The position numbers and the translations under genes were made by a program. The notes under the pieces are model-generated. The model saw nothing but the letters and a program-made list of their open reading frames with translations, was not told where the DNA came from and did no database searches. From VRUE01 sp963805475 (GTDB lineage Bacteria > Actinomycetota > Thermoleophilia > Solirubrobacterales > 70-9), in NCBI GenBank assembly GCA_963805475.1, contig CAWDUO010000008.1, forward strand, positions 1 to 64,000: 64,000 nucleotides of DNA. Reading direction: 5' to 3'. Shown here in pieces: positions 25,018 through 33,897 of this stretch (the first letter of the stretch is position 1; each line of letters starts with the position of its first letter).

Positions 25018-26046
25018 ATGAGCGCGCTCGATCGCATCTCGGTCGCCGCGATCGGCACGACCGTCGCCGACCTCGAGGCGGAGGCGAAGCGGGCCGAGGC
25101 GGCCGGCGTCGAGTGCGTCTGGGCGCCGGAGCTGTTCCGCTCCTCGGTCACCCAGGCCGCCTACCTGGCCGGGCGCACCGAGCGGATCGGCGTCGCCACC
25201 GGGATCGCCTGGGCGTTCACCCGCAGCCCCTTCATCCTCGCCGTCAGCGCGCTCGACGTCGACGAGATGTCGGGCGGGCGCTTCCGGCTCGGGCTCGGCT
25301 CGGGCGTCAAGCGGCTGAACGAAACCTGGCACAACGCGGAGTACGGAAAGCCGGCGCCGCACCTGCGCGAGGCGATCGAGGCGACACGGCTGATCATGCG
25401 GCAGGCGGGGGCGGGCGAGCCGATCCGCTACCAGGGCGAGTACTACGACATCGACATCAAGGGCTGGGTGCGCCCGCACCCGGCGCCGCGCGAGTCGGTG
25501 CCGATCTACACCGCCGGCGTGCAGGGCGGCATGTGCCGGATGGCCGGCGACGTCGCCGACGGCCTGATCGGCCACCCGATCCAGAGCCTGCGCTGGATCG
25601 ACGAGGTCGTCGTCCCCTCCTTCGAGCAGGGCCTGAAGCGCTGCGGCCGCGAGCGCGCGAGCTTCGACTACCTGCCGACCGTCTGCTGCGCGATCGACGA
25701 CGACGAGGGGCGGGCGATCGAGATGGCGCGCCGCACGATCTCCTTCTACGCGACGGTGAAGACCTACATGCCGCTCTGGGAGCTGCACGGCTTCGCCGAG
25801 AACGCCGTCGCCGCCGGCGAGGCCTTCCGCCGCGGCGACATCGCCGCCGTCCCGGCCGCGATCGGCGACGAGATGGTCGACGCCTACTGCGCCGCCGGCC
25901 CGCTGGACAAGGTCCGCGCCCGGGTCGAGGCGACCGCCGAGCGCGCCGACGGCCTCTTCCTCACCCCGCCGACCTACTTCATCTCCCCCGAGGAGCTGAG
26001 CGAGTACCAGAACCGCCTGATCGACGCCTTCGGCCCGGCGGCCTGA
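25018..26046 (+). CDS. LLM-class F420-dependent oxidoreductase
   Basis: 342 residues from ATG 25018 behind a purine-rich GGGGAAGGGG. Luciferase-like TIM-barrel features: GVECVWAPELFRSSVTQAAY, GVATGIAWAFTRSPFILAVS, FRLGLGSGVKRLNETWHN and VPIYTAGVQGGMCRMAGDVA. Members use F420H2 or FMN for hydride transfer; TIGR03617-type members occur with acyl-CoA dehydrogenases in actinobacterial lipid catabolism. Its place at the end of the thiolase/dehydrogenase cluster supports such a role, but the substrate is not known. Confidence 0.88.
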   Translation: MSALDRISVAAIGTTVADLEAEAKRAEAAGVECVWAPELFRSSVTQAAYLAGRTERIGVATGIAWAFTRSPFILAVSALDVDEMSGGRFRLGLGSGVKRLNETWHNAEYGKPAPHLREAIEATRLIMRQAGAGEPIRYQGEYYDIDIKGWVRPHPAPRESVPIYTAGVQGGMCRMAGDVADGLIGHPIQSLRWIDEVVVPSFEQGLKRCGRERASFDYLPTVCCAIDDDEGRAIEMARRTISFYATVKTYMPLWELHGFAENAVAAGEAFRRGDIAAVPAAIGDEMVDAYCAAGPLDKVRARVEATAERADGLFLTPPTYFISPEELSEYQNRLIDAFGPAA

Positions 26047-26054
26047 CGCGCTTC

Positions 26055-26088
26055 CGACTTTTTCCACACCCTGGTGTGGAGAAAGTCG
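26055..26088. terminator. Family A palindrome (A2) between convergent genes
   Basis: CGACTTTtTCCACACC, a CT loop and GGTGTGGAgAAAGTCG. This copy lies 8 bases after a plus-strand stop and 8 bases before a minus-strand stop. It is the only copy seen in a convergent gap, where it may end transcription from both sides. Confidence 0.7.
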
Positions 26089-26096
26089 AAAACGGC

Positions 26097-26303
26097 CTAC
26101 TCGTCGCGCGGGGTGATGCGGAAGACCGAGACGACCTCGGCCTGGTGGGCCTCGGGGTGGGCGACGTAGGCGCTCGGCCCGCCGCCGAACCAGCCGGAGG
26201 CTTCGTTGTTGCCGACGAAGACGCCGGGGTGATGGCGGCCGTCGCCGTCCTCGACCCAGACCTTGTCGCCCTCCTTGAACCCGTGCTCGATCGCGTCGCT
26301 CAT
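26097..26303 (-). CDS. Small SH3-like protein of unknown function
   Basis: 68 residues: FKEGDKVWVEDGDGRHHPGV then FVGNNEASGWFGGGPSAYVA and a C-terminal strand EVVSVFRITPRDE. This is the pattern of a small beta-barrel. It is the third gene of a minus-strand operon (26562-27893, 26314-26565, then this one), 10 bases after the previous stop. The family is not recognised. Confidence 0.7.
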   Translation of the reverse strand: MSDAIEHGFKEGDKVWVEDGDGRHHPGVFVGNNEASGWFGGGPSAYVAHPEAHQAEVVSVFRITPRDE

Positions 26304-26313
26304 CGTCTTCCTC

Positions 26314-26565
26314 TCAGTGGTGGCCGATGCCCATCGTGCCGCGCGGGTCGCCGCTGTGCTCGGCGAGGTCCTCGAGGGCGGCGATCTTGCGCTCGCCTTC
26401 GAGGCGCGCCGGGTGGTCGGCCGGCAGCGGCTCGATCAGGCGGCGGATGCGGTTGCGCACCTGCAGCGCGAAGTGGGGGGTGGAGGCGCCGGCGAGGGCG
26501 CGGACGTCCTCCGCGGTGACCTCGTGCGCGCCACCCAGCAGCTCCGGGTTCTCCGCCTCGCTCAC
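26314..26565 (-). CDS. Small helical protein of unknown function
   Basis: 83 residues with EVTAEDVRALAGASTPHFAL, QVRNRIRRLIEPLPADHPAR and a C terminus rich in His (GTMGIGHH). Its ATG overlaps the stop of the upstream gene (ATGA), so translation is coupled. The family is not recognised; the conserved operon position is the main support for it being a real gene. Confidence 0.7.
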   Translation of the reverse strand: MSEAENPELLGGAHEVTAEDVRALAGASTPHFALQVRNRIRRLIEPLPADHPARLEGERKIAALEDLAEHSGDPRGTMGIGHH

Positions 26566-27893
26566 TGCTGTTCCCCGCCGATCTTGGCCAGCGCGGCCAG
26601 CTCGTCGATTTCCGCTTGCTCGTTCACGCTGATCGCCTCCTGGTCTCCGATCACCCAGACGTGGTTGTAGAAGGCGCGGGTCGGGTCGGTGGTGTAGCCC
26701 GGCTTGACGTCGAGCAGGTAGCCGCGCAGCGCCGCCGGAAGCGTATCGGCGTCGCCGCTGAGCAGCAACGGCCCCCAGGCGCCCGCGGCCGAGAGCGGCG
26801 CCGCGGCGGCGGCGGCGAGCGGTTCGTCGGAGCGGGCGACGACGAAGCCGTGGCCGGGGTCGTCGACGTTCCAGCCGAAGCCGCCGTCGTGGTAGCGCGC
26901 CAGGGCGATCGCGTTGCTCACCGGGTCCTCGCCGGAGACGCGGTTGACACGCGGCGCGAGCTTGGCGATCTCACGCACGACGGCGGAGGAGATCGCCGCG
27001 GACGGGCCGAGCACGTAGACCGGCGTGTGCGGGTGGGCCTTCAGCACGGCGGCGGTCGGCTTGGCGAGCTTGCCCGAGCCGGTGAAGAGGACGGGGTCGC
27101 CCGAGCGCGCCGCCCAGGCGGCGGCCGGCATCGCGAAGGCGGGGCTCGCGGCCGGGGCGACGACGATGTGCCGCGGCGGCGCGCCGGTCAGCCGTTCGCG
27201 CAGCGCCGCGATCGCCGCGGCGCCGGCGGCTCCGCCCGCGCGCACGCGGTGCGTCCGCATGTCGTCCGGGGTGTCGGCGGCGCCGAGCGCGAAGACCTGG
27301 GCGCCGCCGGTCGCGGCGCTGCCCTCCGGGTCCATCGCGGAGAGCGCTTCGCCGGTCGGGCCCGGCATGCCGGCGGCTTCGGAGACGAGCAGCGGGGCGC
27401 CGATCGGCGGCGCCATCAGCGCCGCGGCGGCGATCGCCGTGCGCCAATCGGCGGCGTCGACGACGGTGACCGCGCCGGGCCGCTGCGAGGGCTGGGCCGA
27501 GGGGTAGACGGCGAGGGCGACGCCGGCCGCGGTCGAGGTCGCGTCGCCGCCGCCGACCCGGGTCGTGTTCGCGGTGGCGAAAGCCGGGTAGCCGAGTTCC
27601 TCCGGCGTGGCGGCGGGCGCTCCGGCAGGGGTGCTGGGCGCGCCGCCGACCGGCGCCGGAGCTTCGGCAGTGGACCCGTTGCCGCCCCCGCCGCCGAGGA
27701 TCGCGGCGACGATGAAGACGAGCGCGAGCGCGAACAGCACGCCGACGACCTTGAGCGCCCCCGGGACGGGCTTGCGCCGCCGCTTCTTGGGCCGCGGCGG
27801 TGGGGGAGGCGGCGCGGCTGACGCCCGCTCCTCCGCCTGCGGCGGCTGCGGCGGCTCGGCCACCGGCACGTCGGCGTTGATCGGCCGCGTCAT
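26562..27893 (-). CDS. Membrane-anchored protein with cell-wall-binding-repeat-like region
   Basis: 443 residues from ATG 27893. A proline-rich cytoplasmic part (residues 12-45) precedes one membrane helix (VVGVLFALALVFIVAAILG). The outer region of about 350 residues has features resembling the CW_binding_2 fold: TTRVGGGDATSTAAGVALAV, DWRTAIAAAALMAPPIGAPL, PVYVLGPSAAISSAVVREIA, VNRVSGEDPVSNAIALARY. This fold anchors proteins to cell-wall polymers in Firmicutes. Here it is membrane-tethered, so it may bridge membrane and wall. It is the first gene of a three-gene operon, divergent from the acyl-CoA dehydrogenase at 28004. Confidence 0.75.
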   Translation of the reverse strand: MTRPINADVPVAEPPQPPQAEERASAAPPPPPPRPKKRRRKPVPGALKVVGVLFALALVFIVAAILGGGGGNGSTAEAPAPVGGAPSTPAGAPAATPEELGYPAFATANTTRVGGGDATSTAAGVALAVYPSAQPSQRPGAVTVVDAADWRTAIAAAALMAPPIGAPLLVSEAAGMPGPTGEALSAMDPEGSAATGGAQVFALGAADTPDDMRTHRVRAGGAAGAAAIAALRERLTGAPPRHIVVAPAASPAFAMPAAAWAARSGDPVLFTGSGKLAKPTAAVLKAHPHTPVYVLGPSAAISSAVVREIAKLAPRVNRVSGEDPVSNAIALARYHDGGFGWNVDDPGHGFVVARSDEPLAAAAAAPLSAAGAWGPLLLSGDADTLPAALRGYLLDVKPGYTTDPTRAFYNHVWVIGDQEAISVNEQAEIDELAALAKIGGEQQ

Positions 27894-27952
27894 GCGGCGC
27901 AACGCTACACGCGCGAGGCTGGCTGGTCGGTCAGCTAAACTCCCTCTGCTGG

Positions 27953-27972
27953 TTGACTGACCAGTCAATCAA
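27953..27972. promoter_or_regulatory. Second FadR/TetR-type operator
   Basis: TTGACTGACCAGTCAATCAA is an inverted repeat with one mismatched pair. It lies between the divergent starts at 27893 and 28004 and shares the TTGAnTGACnnGTCnATCAA pattern with the site at 21226, 6.7 kb away. It probably controls the acyl-CoA dehydrogenase gene. Confidence 0.65.
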
Positions 27973-28003
27973 CGACCTGAAAGCGCTTGACTTAGGGGGA
28001 TGG

Positions 28004-29299
28004 ATGGATTTCGCACTGAACGACGAACAGCGGGAGTTCAAGGAGCGTTGCCGGGCCTTCGCCCGCGACGTGATCCGTCCCGCCGCGCGCAGGCACGACG
28101 AAGAGGAGAGCACCCCCTGGGAGGTGATCGAGGAGGCGCGCCGGCAGGGCTTCGGCACGCTCGAGTCGCTGCAGCGCAACGCCGCCGACCCCGAGGGCCA
28201 GATGCAGGTGATCTCCGCCGAAGAGTTCCACTGGGGCTGCGCCGGCACCGCCCTGGCGATCAACGGCTCCGGCCTCGCCGCCGCCGGCATCGCCTCCTCC
28301 GGCACGCCCGAGCAGATCGCGCAGTGGGTCCCCGAGTGCTTCGGCTCCGGCGAGGAGATCAAGCTCGGCGCCTATGCGGTCACCGAGCCGCAGGCCGGCT
28401 CCGACGTGAAGAGCCTGAAGACGACCGCGAAGCGCGACGGCGACGAGTGGGTGCTGAACGGGACCAAGGTCTTCATCACCAACGGCGGGATCGCCGACGT
28501 GCACGTCGTCGTCGCCACCGTCGACCCCAGCCTCGGCACCCGCGGCCAGGCCTCCTTCGTCGTCGGCAAGGGCACGCCCGGCCTCAGCCAGGGCAAGAAG
28601 GAGTCGAAGCTGGGGATCCGCGCCTCGCACACCGCCGAGGTGATCCTCGAGGACTGCCGGGTCCCGGTCGAGAACCTGCTCGGCGGCGAGGAGAAGCTGG
28701 AGAAGAAGCTGCAGCGCGGCCGCGAAGGGAAGAAGTCGCGCGGCGCCGACGCGCTCGCCACCTTCGAGATCACGCGGCCGATCGTCGGCGCCTCGGCGCT
28801 CGGCATCGCCCAGGCGGCCTACGAGTGGACGCTCGAGCACCTCGACGGGCGCAGCGAGGGCGGCACGCCGCTGCTCCAGCACCAGCGCGTGCAGCAGACG
28901 CTCGCCGACGTCGCGACCGAGATCGAAGCCGCCCGCCTGCTGGTCCAGCGCGCCGCCTGGATGGGCCGCAACGGCCTGCCGATGCGCGGCGGCCAGGGCT
29001 CGATGTCGAAGCTCAAGGCCGGCGACGTGACGATGTGGGCGACGACGACGCTGATGGACCTGGTCGGCCCCGAGGCGCAGAGCACCGAGTGCCCGCTGGA
29101 GAAGTTCTTCCGCGACGCCAAGATCTACCAGCTGTTCGAGGGCACGGCGGAGATCCAGCGGATGGTGATCTCGCGCATGCAGGCGGCCGAATACGCCGAG
29201 CGGCTCGGCTACGCGGCGGAAGTCGCCGCCGAGGCCGAGAAGGCGGCGGGGCAGGCCGAGGCGAAGGCCGACGAGGGCAAGGAGCCCGTCCCCGCGTAG
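28004..29299 (+). CDS. Acyl-CoA dehydrogenase
   Basis: 431 residues from ATG 28004, preceded by TAGGGGGA. Features: FALNDEQREFKERCRAFARD, LGAYAVTEPQAGSDVKSLKT, KVFITNGGIADVHVVVATVD, LGIRASHTAEVILEDCRVPV and the C-terminal YQLFEGTAEIQRMVISRM. This is the canonical mitochondrial-type architecture. An insertion of about 20 charged residues (EEKLEKKLQRGREGKKSRG) separates the beta and C-terminal helical domains. Reaction: alpha,beta-dehydrogenation of acyl-CoA. The FadR-like operator upstream links it to the cluster at 21-26 kb. Confidence 0.93.
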   Translation: MDFALNDEQREFKERCRAFARDVIRPAARRHDEEESTPWEVIEEARRQGFGTLESLQRNAADPEGQMQVISAEEFHWGCAGTALAINGSGLAAAGIASSGTPEQIAQWVPECFGSGEEIKLGAYAVTEPQAGSDVKSLKTTAKRDGDEWVLNGTKVFITNGGIADVHVVVATVDPSLGTRGQASFVVGKGTPGLSQGKKESKLGIRASHTAEVILEDCRVPVENLLGGEEKLEKKLQRGREGKKSRGADALATFEITRPIVGASALGIAQAAYEWTLEHLDGRSEGGTPLLQHQRVQQTLADVATEIEAARLLVQRAAWMGRNGLPMRGGQGSMSKLKAGDVTMWATTTLMDLVGPEAQSTECPLEKFFRDAKIYQLFEGTAEIQRMVISRMQAAEYAERLGYAAEVAAEAEKAAGQAEAKADEGKEPVPA

Positions 29300-29408
29300 A
29301 TGGGATGTCTCCAGACGCGGGCAGGTGAGGGCCGGGAAGTTCGAATAGTTGGTATGTGAGGACGCTTCGCGCCTGAGACCCTTGGGTAGCAAGCGAAACG
29401 GAGGCGAG

Positions 29409-30152
29409 ATGGTCCGCCAAACGCGCAACTACCTTGCAGGAGCGGTGTCGGGCACGGCTCTGATCGCCGTGGCGATCGTCGCCTTCGTCGCGCTCGTCTC
29501 GCTTCAGGCTCTGCGCGACTGGCCGCTGGCCGGTTTCGCCGGCGGCTCGGGCGGCGCGGCTGTTTCAGCGGGTCACCCCGCCGCCCCCGGCGCCGGGACC
29601 GGCGCGGGGACGGGAGAAGCGACGCGGCATGCGGCGGGGGGCGGTAGCGCGAACGGCGGCGCGGCGCGCCACGCCGGGAGCACGGGGGGCGCCGGAGGCG
29701 CCGGCGCGATCTCGCCGGGCAGCGGCTCGCCGGTCGCGAGCGCGCCGCAAACGAAAGCGCCCGGCGCCGCCCCGCACGGCGGCGCGCCCGGGGCGACCTC
29801 GCCCGGCGGCGAATCGCACTCGAATCCCTCCGGTTCCTCCGCCGCGAGCAGCGGCTCCGGCGCCGCGACCAAGCCCTCCGGCTCGGGAGGCGGCGGTGGC
29901 GGCGAAGGCGGGGGAGAAGCGCCCGCCGCCGGCTCCTCACCCTCGGAAGCGGTGACCGGCGCGGTCGACGAAGCGGTCCACGGCGTCGACGAAGCGACCG
30001 GCGGGGCGCTGGGCGAAGCCGGCGTCACCGAAGCGGTCGAAGGGGTCGTCGAAAAAGCCGCCGGGCCGGGATCCGCCGTCGGCCAGACCGTCGACGGGAG
30101 CGCCGAAGCCGTGCGGGAAACGGTCGGGGGCTTGCTCGATCAGGGCCGCTAG
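29409..30152 (+). CDS. Membrane-anchored low-complexity protein
   Basis: 247 residues from ATG 29409 behind GGAGGCGAG. One N-terminal membrane helix (SGTALIAVAIVAFVALVSL) is followed by a 150-residue region rich in Gly, Ser, Ala and Pro. A C-terminal part contains repeated Val-Asp-Glu units (AVDEAVHGVDEATGGAL, EAVEGVVEKAAG, VGQTVDGSAEAVRETVGG), probably amphipathic. No family is recognised. It may be a wall-spanning linker. The 109-base gap before it holds only the ribosome-binding site. Confidence 0.65.
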   Translation: MVRQTRNYLAGAVSGTALIAVAIVAFVALVSLQALRDWPLAGFAGGSGGAAVSAGHPAAPGAGTGAGTGEATRHAAGGGSANGGAARHAGSTGGAGGAGAISPGSGSPVASAPQTKAPGAAPHGGAPGATSPGGESHSNPSGSSAASSGSGAATKPSGSGGGGGGEGGGEAPAAGSSPSEAVTGAVDEAVHGVDEATGGALGEAGVTEAVEGVVEKAAGPGSAVGQTVDGSAEAVRETVGGLLDQGR

Positions 30153-30188
30153 CCGCGGCGCGCCGTCTTCCCGTCACAATGCCGTCCC

Positions 30189-31502
30189 ATGTCCGAGCGG
30201 GGCGAGATAGGCGCGGTGGCCGACCCGATCGCGGGCTCGCCGGTCTACCCGGCGGGGAGCCGGGTTAACGAGCGCGGCCACCTCGAGGTCGGCGGCTGCG
30301 ACGTGGTCGAGCTCGCCGCCGAGCACGGCACTCCCGCCTACGTATATGTGGAGGAGGAGATGCGCGCCCGCGCTCGCGCCTACCGGGATGCCTTCGCCCG
30401 GCGAACCGACGACTTCGAAGTCCTCTTCGCCAGCAAGGCCTTTCCCTGCACCGCCGCCTACCGGCTGTTCGCCGAGGAGGGGCTCTCGGTCGACGTCGCC
30501 TCCGGCGGCGAGCTGCACATGGCGCTGCGCGCCGGCTTCGACCCCGCCCGCATCCACATGCACGGCAACAACAAGAGCGACGAGGAGATCCTCTTCGCCG
30601 CGCGGGCCGGCGTCGGCCACCTGATCCTCGATTCCTTCGACGAGATCGAGCGCTGCGAGCGCCTGCTGGAGCGCCGCCAGGACGTGCTGATCCGCGTCAC
30701 GCCGGGGATCAAGCCCTCCACCCACGATTACGTCACCACCGGCCAGCTCGACTCGAAGTTCGGCTTCGGGCTGGAGGACGGGTTGGCGGCGCGGGCGATC
30801 GAGCGCGTGCTCTCCTCCGAGACCCTCAACCTGGTCGGCCTGCACGCCCACATCGGCTCGCAGATCTTCGAGCTGGAGCCCTACGCGCTGGCGATCCGCG
30901 CGCTCGGCGGGCTGGCCGGCGAGTGGTGCCGGCTGGTCAACGTCGGCGGCGGCCTCGGCGTCGCCTACACGGCCGCCGACGAGCCGCCCTCGATCGACGC
31001 CTACGCCGAGGTCAAGGTCGCCGGCGTGCGCGAGGTCTTCGGCGAGGGGGTCCGCGTCCTGGTCGAGCCGGGGCGCTCGCTGGTCGCCAACGCCGGCCTC
31101 ACCGCCTACCGGGTCGGCACGGTCAAGGAGATCCCCGGCGTGCGCACCTACGTCGCCGTCGACGGCGGCATGTCCGACAACCTGCGGCCGATGCTCTACG
31201 GCTCGCGCTACGAGGCGACGATCGCCGACCGCGCCGGCGCCGCGCCGGAGACGACGGCGACGATCGCCGGCATGCACTGCGAGTCCGGCGACGTGATCGT
31301 GCGCGACGCGCTGCTCGCCGCCCCGGCCGTCGGCGACGTCCTCGTCACCCCGGCGACCGGCGCCTACGGACACGCGATGGCGAGCAACTACAACGGCGTG
31401 ACCAGGCCACCGGTGATCTTCTGCCGCGACGGCGAGGCGCGGGTGGTCGTGCGCCGCGAGTCCTACGAGGACCTGACCGGCCGCGATGAAAAGACCGAAT
31501 GA
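30189..31502 (+). CDS. lysA: Diaminopimelate decarboxylase
   Basis: 437 residues. PLP-binding Lys83 in FASKAFPC, the HIGSQIF loop, NVGGGLGVAY, VLVEPGRSLVANAG, MHCESGDVI and a C-terminal ATGAYGHAMASNYNG identify LysA. It converts meso-diaminopimelate to L-lysine, the last step of lysine synthesis. The gene order lysA-hom-thrC-thrB is typical of Actinobacteria. A CACAAT box at 30174 lies about 10 bases before ATG 30189, consistent with a very short leader. The frame is intact. Confidence 0.95.
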   Translation: MSERGEIGAVADPIAGSPVYPAGSRVNERGHLEVGGCDVVELAAEHGTPAYVYVEEEMRARARAYRDAFARRTDDFEVLFASKAFPCTAAYRLFAEEGLSVDVASGGELHMALRAGFDPARIHMHGNNKSDEEILFAARAGVGHLILDSFDEIERCERLLERRQDVLIRVTPGIKPSTHDYVTTGQLDSKFGFGLEDGLAARAIERVLSSETLNLVGLHAHIGSQIFELEPYALAIRALGGLAGEWCRLVNVGGGLGVAYTAADEPPSIDAYAEVKVAGVREVFGEGVRVLVEPGRSLVANAGLTAYRVGTVKEIPGVRTYVAVDGGMSDNLRPMLYGSRYEATIADRAGAAPETTATIAGMHCESGDVIVRDALLAAPAVGDVLVTPATGAYGHAMASNYNGVTRPPVIFCRDGEARVVVRRESYEDLTGRDEKTE

Positions 31503-31506
31503 AATG

Positions 31507-32730
31507 ATGTCTGAGTCGTCCGCATCGGGCTGCTGGGGCGCGGCACGGTCGGCGGCGCCTTCGCCGACCTGCTCGCCGAGCGCGCCAAGGCGGTCGCGGC
31601 GGCGACCGGCCGGCGGCCGGAGATCGCCGGCACGCTGACCCGCGCCGAGGGCGACTTCAGCGAGATCCTCGCGCGCTCCGACGTGGTCGTCGAGCTGATC
31701 GGCGGCACCGACCCGGCGCGCGCCTACGTGCTCGACGCGCTGCGCGCCGGGCGCCCGGTCGTCACCGCCAACAAGCAGCTGCTCGCCCGCCACGGCGAGG
31801 AGCTGTTCGGCGTCGCCCGCGAGGCCGGCGTGCAGCTGCGCTTCGAGGCCGCGGTCGCCGGCGCGATCCCGATCGTGCGCACGATCCAGGAGAGCCTCGG
31901 GGTCGACCGAGATCGACAAGGTCTTCGGCATCGTCAACGGCACGACCAACTTCATCCTCAGCGAGATGGCGGCCGGCGGCGCCCCCTACGAGGCCGCGCT
32001 GGCGCGGGCGCAGGAGCTGGGCTACGCCGAGGCCGACCCGGGCGAGGACGTGAACGGCGCCGACGCCGCGGCGAAGATGGCGATCCTCGCGCGGCTCGCC
32101 TTCCACACGCCGGTCGGTCTCGACCAGGTCGCCTTCGAGGGGATCGAGGCGATCCAGCCCGACGACCTCGCCTACGCCAAGGAGCTCGGCCTCTCGCTGA
32201 AGCTGCTCGGCGTCGCCGAGCGGCGCGAGGGCGGCGTCAGCGTCCGCGTCTTCCCCTGCTTCCTCTACGGGGCCACCCGCTGGCGCCGGTCGGCGGCCCC
32301 TTCAACGCGGTGATGGTCGAGGCGCCGGCGATCACCGAGGTGACGATGTCCGGGCCCGGCGCCGGCGGGGTCGAGACCGCCTCGGCGGTGCTCGGCGACC
32401 TGGTCTCGATCCTCGCCGGCGAGGCGCCGGCGCACGTCGCCGAGGAAGACCTGCCGATCGTCGCCGACGTCGCCTCCTCCTTCTACCTGCACCTCGAGGT
32501 CGCCGACGAGCCCGGGGTGCTCGCCCGGATCGCCCAGGTGCTGGGCGAGAACGAGATCTCGGTGAAGAGCGTCGTCCAGCGCGGCTTCGGCGAGGACGCC
32601 CGCCTGGTGATGGTCGTCCACGAGTGCCTCGAGTCGCGCTTCATGAGCGCGGTCGAGGAGATCGGCCGAGCTCGACGACCTGCGCTCCGCCCCGCGCTTC
32701 ATCCGGGTGATCGAGGAGGAGTTCGTGTGA
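31507..32730 (+). pseudogene. hom: Homoserine dehydrogenase with several frameshifts
   Basis: Pieces in three frames add up to a complete homoserine dehydrogenase: VVRIGLLGRGTVGGAFADLL (NAD binding), ELIGGTDPARAYVLDALRAG, TANKQLLARHGEELFG, GIVNGTTNFILSEMAAGGAP, GYAEADPGEDVNGADAAAKM, and a C-terminal ACT domain (DEPGVLARIAQVLGENEISV). The frame changes near 31511, 31911, 32270 and 32667. The enzyme reduces aspartate semialdehyde to homoserine. Its neighbours lysA, thrC and thrB are intact. So many indels in an essential gene suggest local assembly errors, but decay cannot be excluded. Confidence 0.85.
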
Positions 32731-32737
32731 CGGCCCC

Positions 32738-32850
32738 TGCAAACCGGCGCATCTCGGCGTCCTCGGTCGGTCGGATCGGGTCACGCACCAAAAAGTGCGC
32801 TCCCCTCACCGACCTCCCTGCGTCCACCGACCTGCTTGGTTTTCGGAGCC
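32738..32850. repeat. Family E element (E1) between hom and thrC
   Basis: About 113 bases. A central hairpin GGGTCACGCAC, loop and GTGCGCTCCCC is followed by CTCCCTGCGTCC and by GGTTTT, which can pair with AAACC at the left. It shares long blocks with E2 at 55644. Like E2 and E3 it follows a plus-strand stop codon within a few bases. Confidence 0.7.
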
Positions 32851-32857
32851 GTCAGTA

Positions 32858-33892
32858 ATGTCAATTCCGCTGATAGAGCGCTATCGAGATCGACTCCCTC
32901 TTGAGTCAGATGATCCGATTGTCACTCTCAACGAGGGATCCACACCCCTGATAGAGGCCACTCGTTTATCTGAGCGGTTGGGGGTTCGGGCTTATCTGAA
33001 GTTCGAAGGGGCGAATCCGACCGGGTCGTTCAAGGACCGCGGGATGACGGTGGCCGTGTCGCGGGCGAAGGGGAGGGGGGCGGAGGCGGTGATCTGCGCC
33101 TCGACCGGCAACACCGCGGCGAGCGCGGCGGCCTACGCGGCGCGGGCGGGGATGCGCGGGGCGGTGATCGTGCCCGAGGGCAAGATCGCGATCGGCAAGC
33201 TCGCGCAGGCGCTGATGCACGGCGCCCGGGTGATCGCCCTGCGGGGCAACTTCGACCAGGCGCTCGACCTGGTCCGGGCGCTGGCCCAGAAGCACCCGAT
33301 CGAGCTGGTCAACTCGGTCAATCCCTACCGCATCGAGGGCCAGAAGACGGCGGCCTTCGAGGTCGTCGAGGAGCTCGGCGGGGCGCCGGGCGCGCTGGCG
33401 ATCCCGGTCGGCAACGCCGGCAACGTGACCGCGTGGTGGCGCGGCTTCGAGGAGCTGGGCGAGGCGCCGGTCGTCTACGGCTTCCAGGCCGAGGGCGCGG
33501 CGCCGCTCGTCCACGGCGCGCCGGTCGCCGACCCCGAGACCGTCGCCTCGGCGATCCGGATCGGCAACCCGGCCCGCTGGGAGGAGGCGATGGCGGCATT
33601 CACCGCCTCGCGCGGCCGCGTCGCCGCGGTCTCCGACGGGCAGATCCTCGACGCCTACCGCTGGCTGGCGGCGAGCGAGGGAGTCTTCTGCGAGCCGGCC
33701 TCGGCCGCCTCGGTCGCCGGCCTGCTCGCCCACGGCCTGCCGGTCGCCGAGGGCGCGGCGCCGCCCGAGTCGGTCGTCTGCGTGCTCACCGGGCACGGGC
33801 TGAAGGACCCCGACACGGCGCTCTCCAAGGCGCCGGCGGTGGTCAACTGCGAGAACGACCTGAGCGCGGTCGAGCGCGCCGTGTTCGACTGA
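32858..33892 (+). CDS. thrC: Threonine synthase
   Basis: 344 residues from ATG 32858. TLNEGSTPLIEATRLSERLG, PLP-lysine motif GANPTGSFKDRGMTVAVSRA, CASTGNTAASAAAYAARAGM, IPVGNAGNVTAWWRGFEELG and VCVLTGHGLKDPDTAL identify class II-fold threonine synthase. It turns phosphohomoserine into threonine with PLP. The first 160 bases have clearly lower GC and different codon choice (TCA, TTA, ATA, CTT) from the rest of the gene. The start is preceded by the E1 element and no strong ribosome-binding site. Confidence 0.95.
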   Translation: MSIPLIERYRDRLPLESDDPIVTLNEGSTPLIEATRLSERLGVRAYLKFEGANPTGSFKDRGMTVAVSRAKGRGAEAVICASTGNTAASAAAYAARAGMRGAVIVPEGKIAIGKLAQALMHGARVIALRGNFDQALDLVRALAQKHPIELVNSVNPYRIEGQKTAAFEVVEELGGAPGALAIPVGNAGNVTAWWRGFEELGEAPVVYGFQAEGAAPLVHGAPVADPETVASAIRIGNPARWEEAMAAFTASRGRVAAVSDGQILDAYRWLAASEGVFCEPASAASVAGLLAHGLPVAEGAAPPESVVCVLTGHGLKDPDTALSKAPAVVNCENDLSAVERAVFD

Positions 33893-33897
33893 GGCCG

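Noticed and set aside
29300..29408. A GTTCGAAT sequence that could be a tRNA T-loop
   Set aside because: No acceptor, D or anticodon stems fit around it; no tRNA was found anywhere in the window.
32731..32857. E1 considered as a threonine attenuator
   Set aside because: No leader peptide with Thr or Ile codons is present, and the same element occurs at 55644 next to unrelated genes.
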